From Rhipicephalus microplus (taxonomy: Eukaryota; Arthropoda; Arachnida; Ixodida; Ixodidae), in contig NC_134710.1 of assembly GCF_043290135.1 (NCBI RefSeq), forward strand, positions 806,001 through 870,000: a stretch of 64,000 nt of DNA, written 5' to 3'. The position numbers were made by a program, and so were the translations under genes. Under the pieces are notes generated by a model. It worked only from the letters and a program-made list of their open reading frames with translations, did no database searches and had not been told where the DNA came from. The first letter of the stretch is position 1, and each line of letters opens with the position of its first letter. Of the stretch, positions 57,868 to 64,000 are shown piece after piece.

Positions 57868-58236
57868 GGAGGGGAAAAAACTTTATTTCAACAGAGGAGT
57901 TTGGAGCACGCAGGCTCCGGGGCCCTTGCACGATCCTGCTGCGCTCAAGCGTTCATTCGGTGGTGCTCTATGACGCTGGCAGCCCGGTCGGCAACCATTG
58001 TCTGCTCAACCGGGTTCTCCTAACGCAGTAGGATCTCCCAGTGCCTCCCAGGTCTTGAAATGTTCTAGCGCCCATAGGGGAGGATCCGCCGCCGGGCAGT
58101 GAGAAAGGACGTGTATAGCAGAAGCATGAGAATCAGGGCAGAGGGTAGAGGCTGGTGTTAGGAAAAGGGGGTGATAGTGCAATAGAATGAGAGAAGGGAG
58201 AGTGTGAGTCTGTAGCTGGCGCCAGATGGTGGTCTG

Positions 58237-61200
58237 TCAGTTGCTGAGGGACTTGTTCGGTGGAGGATAAAGCTGCCGCTCTGCCCAATAGGCCTGAGTC
58301 AGCTCGTTGAAAGTGTACGTGCGCTCCTTCGTGAATCCGGGATTGGAGGCCACCAGTGCCTGCTTTAGAGAACCTCGGGCTAAGAGATTGGCGGCCTCGT
58401 TTTCAGGATTCCCGGAGTACGCGGGCACCCAGATCAACTCCACATGATGGGGTGGGGGTGCAGTGGGCAAGTACAGTATGCAAAAAGCAGGGACGTGAAC
58501 TCGGCCTCGCGCGAAATTTAAAATTGCGGTTTTGGAATCGGATAAAACATACCGTGCTTCAGTGTTAACAATTGCTAAGGCAATGGCAGCTTCCTCTGCA
58601 GCTTCGGGGGAGGTGTCCGGAGGAAGTGTGTGTACCTATTAGGGAGAGTGTGTGATCCACCATGGCGGCGACCGCTTCATCGCCCACGCAGGCTGCGTCA
58701 ACCCATACAGTGTCCGGTTCGGAGCCATAACGCCTGTGTAGAGTTCTAGCACGAGCTCGACGGCGTTTATGGTGCCTGCGCTGCATGTTACGAGGAAGTG
58801 GTGTAATGAGAAGTTCTCGGTGCAGGGGTCTTCGTATAGGAAGTGATGTCGGATCATTGGCAAGTATCTAGATTCCAAGAGAACGCAAGATATGCCGTCT
58901 GGTGTCAGTTTGTGTGCGGCGAAGGTATTGCGCTTGGCAGTGCGCATCTATCAGTTCTCCGATAGTGTTGGGAAGGCCCAGCTTGAGAAGTCGATCGGTG
59001 GGTGTACGTAGGGAAGGTGGAGGGCTACTTTGTATGCCCGACGAATGAGGGCATATAGGGTACCAGTGTCTCGGCGAGATAGTTGGAGGTAGGGAGTGGA
59101 GTAGAGCACGCGGCTGAGTACGATTGCATGAATAAGGCGACATAGGTCACCTTCCTTCATGCCCCGGTGGTAGCCCGAGACCCGGCGGATCAGGTGCGAA
59201 AGCGCCCCTACAACTTGCTTGAGTTTCCGGATTGTGTCAGTGTTCTTTCCATTCCTTTGGGTATGCATGCCCAATATCAGGTGAGTGTCGACCTCAGGTA
59301 CTGATCTGCCATCCAGTTCGATAACGATGGAGAAGGAAGCGGACTTACGGTTTTTGGGGCGGATGCAGAGCAGTTCGGACTTCTCTGGAGAAAAGGTAAG
59401 TCCTACACTACCTGCATAGTTTTGTGTTAGGTTGGCGGTGGTTTGAATAGTGTCCTGTATATCACCATCGCTGCCATGGGTATACCATAGCGTGATGTCA
59501 CTGGCATATAGGGTGTGTTTTAGGTGACGAATAGTTGCCAGTTGTCGGGCTAGGGGGATGAGAGTAACGTTAAATGAGAAAGGCGAGAGGGCGGACCCTT
59601 TTGGTGTGCCGACACTCTTTAGTGCGTATGTTTGGCAAGTGAGCGAGCCGAACTGAAGTTTAGCATTGCGTGCTGTGAGAAAGGTCTCAATGTAAGTGTA
59701 TGCACGTGTACCCACAATCAATGGAGAAAGAGCTGTCAAGATGGCATGATGCTCGACCCAATCAAATGCTTTAGATAAGTCCAGAGCTAGGACGGCCTTC
59801 GTGTGGCCAGGAATGAGCGGGTCAAATATGTCGTGGGTGATTTGTAGCATAGCATCTTGTGTGGACCAATGGGGGCGAAAGCCAAACATGCTGTGAAGGT
59901 ATATATCATGGTCTGTCATATGTTGTGTGAGCGTAGGCAAAACAACTTGCTCGAAAAGCTTGCACAAACATAAAGTTAGTGAGATCGGGAGAACGTTCTG
60001 GAGTGTGAGTGGTTTGTTGGGCTCTGGTATGAACATTACTTTCGCATAGCGCCACGACTGGGGAAGCATGCCTTCCTTCCAACATTTGTTGAAATACTAC
60101 ATGATGCGAGTGATTGAGTGGTCATCCAGGTTTCGCAGTGTTGTGTTGGTGATCAAGTCGGCACCAGGTGCGGATTTCATGCGGAAAGTTAAAAGGGCGG
60201 CTCTGACCTCCGCCACAGTTATGTCGGTGTCAAGTTCGGGGTTCGTTTGTTCCGTGTATAATGGAAGAGGAGTTGGTGTTCCAGGCGATGTGTAGGTGTC
60301 GCGAAGTTCATCTAAGAGATCATTAGGGTTGTCCATGTATGTGTGTATAAGCCGGGTGACGTGGTGGTGGGTGGTGGTTTTCGTGTGCGATGGGTCAAGG
60401 AGGTGTCGGAGGAAGTGCCATGCTTTTTTTGCTGATAAGCCTGCCGGCGATGCCATCGCATACCTGCCCCCAATTGGAGCAGCATATCTCCTCTGAACGT
60501 GGTTGGATTTCAAATTGTAAAGTGGCTAAGCATTTCTTTAGTGTCCTGTTATGTTTACCCTGTTTCCACTGTTCTAGAAGGTTGTGGAAGGCATCCCACA
60601 GGTGTACAAGTCTGTTGTCGAGTGTTGGGGTGTCTGTGGCGGTTTCAATCAGCCGTGTATGGTGCTGGATGTCAGTCTGAAGAGAGTCTACCCAGTCGTT
60701 GATGTTCGTGATCGGATTGTCTGCGCGAGTGGTTCGCGCAGGACGGAGAGCGTCTCACTCAATGAGTTTGTGTGCCCTAGAGCTGTGCCGGGGTGGTTTG
60801 AAGGGGACCGAGACTTGTATAATATGATGATCACTGTCCAGTGTGTGCTGTGTTCTCGTCCATGTGACAGTAGAGAGGGAGCGACTAAGCACCAGGTGTG
60901 GACTAGTGTCCATACTAACACTGTTTTCTATCCGTGTAGTTGTTTGAAAGTTGTTGTGGACAGAGAGTTGGGGGTTCTGTAGAAGCAGCCATAGCCTGCG
61001 ACCTCTGTGTGGGATTGTATTGTATCCCCAGTCAGTATGCTAACTGTTGAGATCGCCGCCGATTAGCAAGGGATGTTGCCCCTCCAGCCGATGGAGCTCC
61101 CGGAAGAGAAACTCCAATGAGCCCATCGGTTGGTACGGCGGGTGGTAGATGTTAGCGATAAATATGGATGGGAAGGTATGTGTGTGGTGAATAATTTCCG

Positions 61201-61474
61201 TTATCACGCAGGGTGTGTGTGATGTGATGTACTGTGTCTTACATGTGAGACTGCGGGGGACAAGGATAGACGCTCTCGGTGCGTCTGTGGCGTCAGAGAG
61301 TGTGGAGTTGTAACTAGGAAGTGTGGCCTGCATAGAAGTATCTTGAAGAAGAAGGATCTGGGGCGCCAGGGAGAGCGTGTGAAGTAAAAGCTGCAGTGAG
61401 GCGCGCTTGCCTCGAAAGCTACAGCCGTTCCATGTTATAATATGAAATTAATTATTATTGACTTGTCCTGCCAT
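58237..61474 (-). pseudogene. LINE ORF2: endonuclease, RT (YASD), RNase H
   Basis: The ATG at 61474 starts MAGQVNNN, followed by a stop and then FHIITWN and the endonuclease piece EFLFRELHRLEGQHPLLIGG with DLNS (61333-61040). RT lies at 60513-58951: MKSAPGADLITNTTLRNLDD, LALDLSKAFDWVEHHAILTA (motif A), GTPKGSALSPFSFNVTLIPL and motif C TLYASDITLWY, where YADD has become YASD. RNase H pieces follow: DTVWVDAACVGDEAVAAMVD and IWVPAYSGNPENEAANLLAR, then CPDSHASAIHVLSHC. Frames change at least four times. Confidence 0.88.
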
Positions 61475-61494
61475 AATGGAGCGTAGGAGGATGA

Positions 61495-62560
61495 ATGAAA
61501 GGTGCTAAACTTTCTTACTGGAGATCTGGGGATCCGCACCGACAGGCGGGGCTGCGAGGGGAAAGGCGGTGGCAAGTGGAGGCAGCTGTGTCAGGCGTGT
61601 CTCGAGAAGGCCGACCATCTTCTGGAGAATGGCTTCCATGCATTTCTCTATGCGTGCCTCTAATTTTGTATTTACGTCGGTGATACGGTTGTTAAATTTA
61701 GCTTCAATGCGGCCTTTTAGCTCTTGTAGTTTTTTGTCGAATTGGTCACACAGATTTTTTAACTTCGCATAGATGATGCCCCACCGCGGTGGTCTAGTGG
61801 CTAAGGTACTCGGCAGCTGACCCGCAGGTCGCGGAATTGAATCCCGGCTGCAGCGGCTGCATTCACGATGAAGGCGGAAATGCTGTAGGCCCGTGTGTTC
61901 AGATTTGGGTGCACGTTAAAGAACCCCAGGTGGTCGAAATTTCCGAAGCCCTCCACTACAGCGTCTCTCATAATCATATGGTGGTTTTGAGACATTAAAC
62001 CCCACATATCAATCAAATCAATCAACTTGGCATTGATGTCGATCGAACCAGAAGGGGGTGTTGGGGAATCAGTGCGTTGTTTTTTGGTGGATGGAAGATC
62101 GGGAGTTGTGTTAGCGTGCGTTTGAGAAGTGGGTAGAAAAGGTGAGAGAGAGGGAGTGGGGGTGGCTAGTGAGGGCTGTATTAGGGCTGTGTGATGAGTG
62201 AAGTGGCCGTGCGTGATCGTGAAGATAGAATTGTGTTTAAATTGCGCGCCACAGAGACAGTCGGAGAAGACGACGCAGGAAAATCAGGGCAGGTGGTGGT
62301 GCGAAGAAGAAGGAGTGAGGCAGACGTGGCTGGAAGGAAGAAGCAAGGTTGAAGAACCAGGGCGTGGGAGCAGTGACCCGTCGGGTTGCGGACTCGAGGT
62401 CTCAGCAGGCTCCCACCTGGGGCCATACCAGCCGTCCTTGCAGTTCGGGCCTGGCGTGGGCGAAACGTCGCCAGGACGTTTCCGCCAGGCTAGTCCGGCA
62501 CCTACGGCAGCGAGCGCCAGCCAGCGTTCGAGATAGGCATGGCAAACGCCATGCGTGCTC
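61495..62560 (-). pseudogene. LINE ORF1 remnant with coiled coil
   Basis: Minus-strand codons around 61740-61520 read FDKKLQELKGRIEAKFNNRI, TDVNTKLEARIEKCMEAILQ and KMVGLLETRL, a heptad-like coiled coil typical of ORF1. Upstream, beyond the SINE, is a Pro/Ser/Thr-rich part with PTPSLSPFLPTSQTHANTTP and STKKQRTDSPTPPSG. The start is not defined. ORF1 proteins coat LINE RNA. Confidence 0.55.
61776..62023 (+). mobile_element. SINE-1 copy in LINE ORF1
   Basis: Head CCCACCGCGGTGGTCTAGTG, B-box-like GGTCGCGGAATTGAATCC and tail ATCAATCAAATCAATC. Flanked by AACTTCGCATAGATG (61761-61775) and AACTTGGCATTGATG (62024-62038), a 15 bp duplication with two differences. Confidence 0.88.
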
Positions 62561-62931
62561 CAGGTCAACGACCTCCGCAGTGAGCCGCGTTCTTGGCCGC
62601 GGCTGTCATTGGACTTACCAGGCTACCCAAGCGTCGGCCGTCCCTTCCCAGCGTTGAGTTTGCCGCCGGGACTTGACCACCGCCTTCCTCTCCGGTGAAC
62701 TCTTTCTGTTTTTATGCCCTTGTGACTCTCACACCAGCATTCCAAGCATGATATATTTTTTCCCTTACTTCATTTATTATTAGACCTTTAGTGTCTTTTG
62801 TAAATACATTTTTTTGTGTGAGTGCATAAACGGCCTCGTTACTGCCCGATGACGATTGAGTCATCACAGGTTTCCGTACAGAAACACGAGCGTCTCGTCT
62901 AGAGCTTTGTTTCTCTATACAGCTCGTTACA
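62561..62931 (+). repeat. 3' part of a 5' LTR (left limit unresolved)
   Basis: The LTR end is set by GCTCGTTACA at 62922-62931 followed by a primer-site-like TTGGCGTCCAAGGCGAC. GCATAAACGG near 62824 may serve polyadenylation. I cannot find the left TG end, because the LINE above blurs it. Confidence 0.5.
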
Positions 62932-62932
62932 T

Positions 62933-62952
62933 TGGCGTCCAAGGCGACAGGA
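62933..62952 (+). other. Primer-binding site (candidate)
   Basis: TTGGCGTCCAAGGCGACAGG follows the LTR end by one base. TGGCGNCCAA is the start of tRNA-Lys-type primer sites; one mismatch. Inference only. Confidence 0.5.
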
Positions 62953-63023
62953 CGAAGCCGTTTATTGCATTAATAGTTACTGTTCCCTGGTTACATTTTG
63001 CTAGAAAAAAAGACAGATCAAAG

Positions 63024-64000
63024 ATGAGTTCGGATTTAACGGCACTGGCGTTGCGCATGGGGCTAGAGGGAGCTGAATTAAGGGCTTGGGTAGAAGAACG
63101 GGAGTCTCGAGCTCGAGAAGAGAGGGCTGCAGAACGTGAAGCAAGGAAAGAGAAGATGGAGCAGATGGAGTTAGAACGGCGACTTCAGGAGGAATACCAG
63201 AAGACTATACAGTTGCGTCTTCAACTCGCTCAGGCTGAAGGCGTTAGAGAGTCAGTGGTGGCTGACCAAGGCCGACCAGTTCGAGCATCTCCTACCATTA
63301 ATCCTCACAATTTTATGCCAGGGTTTAACGAGAACCGGGACGACTTAGACGCATACCTAAAAAGGTTTGAGAATGTTGCTACCGGTCAAGAATGGCCAAA
63401 AGACAAGTGGGCCACGGCCCTAAGTTTGTGTTTGAGCGGGGAGGCTCTCAAGGTCTTTGGTCGTCTGTCGCCAGAAGAGGCTCTCGATTATGACAAAACC
63501 AAGTTGGCACTACTGCAACGATTTCGTTTCACGGCGGAGGGCTACCGTGAAAAATTCCGACACAGCAAGCCACAAGATGGTGAAACGGGCGTGCAGTACG
63601 CAACGAGGCTAACAAGCTTCTTCGACAGATGGGTTGAGATGTCGAAAACGAAAAAGGAATACTCATCAGTTCGGAATCTCATAGTAGCGTATCAATTTAT
63701 AAACAACTGTCATGATAAGGTGGCGCTATTTTTGCGAGAGAAAAACTGCCGTAAGCTTGAAGAGATGGCGGAAGCGGCCGACAATTTCTTAGAAGCTCAG
63801 CGACAGTCAAACATGCTTGTTTTCCGTGACAAAGGGGAGAACACTCCTGCAGGAAAAGGCGGTAATTCAACTTCAAAGGCTTCCACTCGATGTTTTGTGT
63901 GTGACGAGACCGGTCACAGAGCTGCAGAATGCCGCGCTCGGACAAGGCAACCATACTGTGGGTATTATCGTAAAATTGGGCACGACACCCAAGCGTGTAC
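63024..64000 (+). CDS. gag: LTR-element gag, open to the window edge
   Basis: The ATG at 63024 (MSSDLTALALRMGLEGAELR) begins a frame without stop to 64000 (325 codons, incomplete). A highly charged coiled coil (about residues 20-75, EERAAEREARKEKMEQMELE) is followed by INPHNFMPGFNENRDDLDAY and then a helical, SCAN-like capsid region with LSLCLSGEALKVFGRLSPEE and EKFRHSKPQDGETGVQYATR. Two knuckles end it: CFVCDETGHRAAEC, and a second spaced like one, YCGYYRKIGHDTQAC, whose second Cys is Tyr. SCAN-related capsids occur in Gmr1-like gypsy gags. It looks intact as far as seen and is unlike T1-T5 gag. Confidence 0.85.
   Translation, partial: MSSDLTALALRMGLEGAELRAWVEERESRAREERAAEREARKEKMEQMELERRLQEEYQKTIQLRLQLAQAEGVRESVVADQGRPVRASPTINPHNFMPGFNENRDDLDAYLKRFENVATGQEWPKDKWATALSLCLSGEALKVFGRLSPEEALDYDKTKLALLQRFRFTAEGYREKFRHSKPQDGETGVQYATRLTSFFDRWVEMSKTKKEYSSVRNLIVAYQFINNCHDKVALFLREKNCRKLEEMAEAADNFLEAQRQSNMLVFRDKGENTPAGKGGNSTSKASTRCFVCDETGHRAAECRARTRQPYCGYYRKIGHDTQAC

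Larger units (their letters stand above)
57868..62560 (-). mobile_element. RNase H-type LINE, long, degenerate
   Basis: Minus-strand order: ORF1 (coiled coil), ORF2 with AP endonuclease, RT, RNase H and a zinc motif, then a 3' UTR ending AATAAAGTTTTTTCCCC and a CCTCCTCTTCC tail. It shares the 3' end type with the LINE at 32311. A SINE interrupts ORF1. The 5' limit is uncertain. Confidence 0.82.

Overview
This is eukaryotic DNA, most likely from an arthropod and by inference a hard tick. I recognise no host gene, no rRNA, no functional tRNA and no CRISPR. Almost everything I can identify is transposable-element DNA: Ty3/gypsy LTR retrotransposons, CR1/Jockey-like and RNase H-bearing I-like LINEs, two tRNA-derived SINE families, a Penelope-like element with hammerhead ribozyme motifs, long inverted-repeat units, and many (TA)n and tetranucleotide arrays. 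The tick assignment rests on the overall repeat mixture and is inference, not a diagnostic gene.

Layout. 1-7611: LINE tail, decayed Ty3 gag-pol remnants on the minus strand, a 1.4 kb inverted-repeat unit split by a SINE, SINE-2 DNA, (TA)n arrays and a hammerhead palindrome. 7612-13181: Ty3 element T1 (+) inside a (TA)n array. 13182-14499: SINE-2 pieces and a LINE 3' end. 14500-22010: an old Ty3 element (T6, -) split by Ty3 element T2 (-, 15540-20685). 22011-31328: a solo arm of the inverted-repeat unit, then a CR1/Jockey-like LINE (+) that carries a SINE and whose A-rich tail received the young Ty3 element T3 (-, 26067-31315). 31329-32133: repeat and Ty3 scraps. 32237-38448: a Penelope-like element (-) carrying a 5'-truncated LINE and a 1,444 bp LTR-like insert. 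39030-39244: a large palindrome. 39362-44885: Ty3 element T4 (-). 44886-48611: mostly anonymous, with an LTR-like piece, an integrase scrap and a microsatellite block. 48612-55922: Ty3 element T5 (+) with an unexplained 2 kb region after pol. 56467-57867: a decayed LTR-element 5' end (-). 57868-62560: an RNase H-type LINE (-) with a SINE inside. 62932-64000: the start of another LTR element (+), with a gag reading frame that runs off the window.

T1 to T4 share one plan: short LTRs (138-183 bp), a primer-binding site starting TGGTGGA, gag with one CCHC knuckle and an S/P/R-rich tail, and a gag stop placed directly on an A-rich slip site, with pol in the -1 frame. T5 shares the gag tail and the stop context but has a different primer-binding site. 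Target-site duplications (TSDs) fix the order of several insertions: T2 after T6, T3 after the LINE, SINE after the LINE, LINE and LTR after the Penelope-like element. T3 has identical LTRs and open gag and pol frames, but its protease motif reads DTV instead of DTG. All other elements carry stops, frameshifts or lost catalytic residues.
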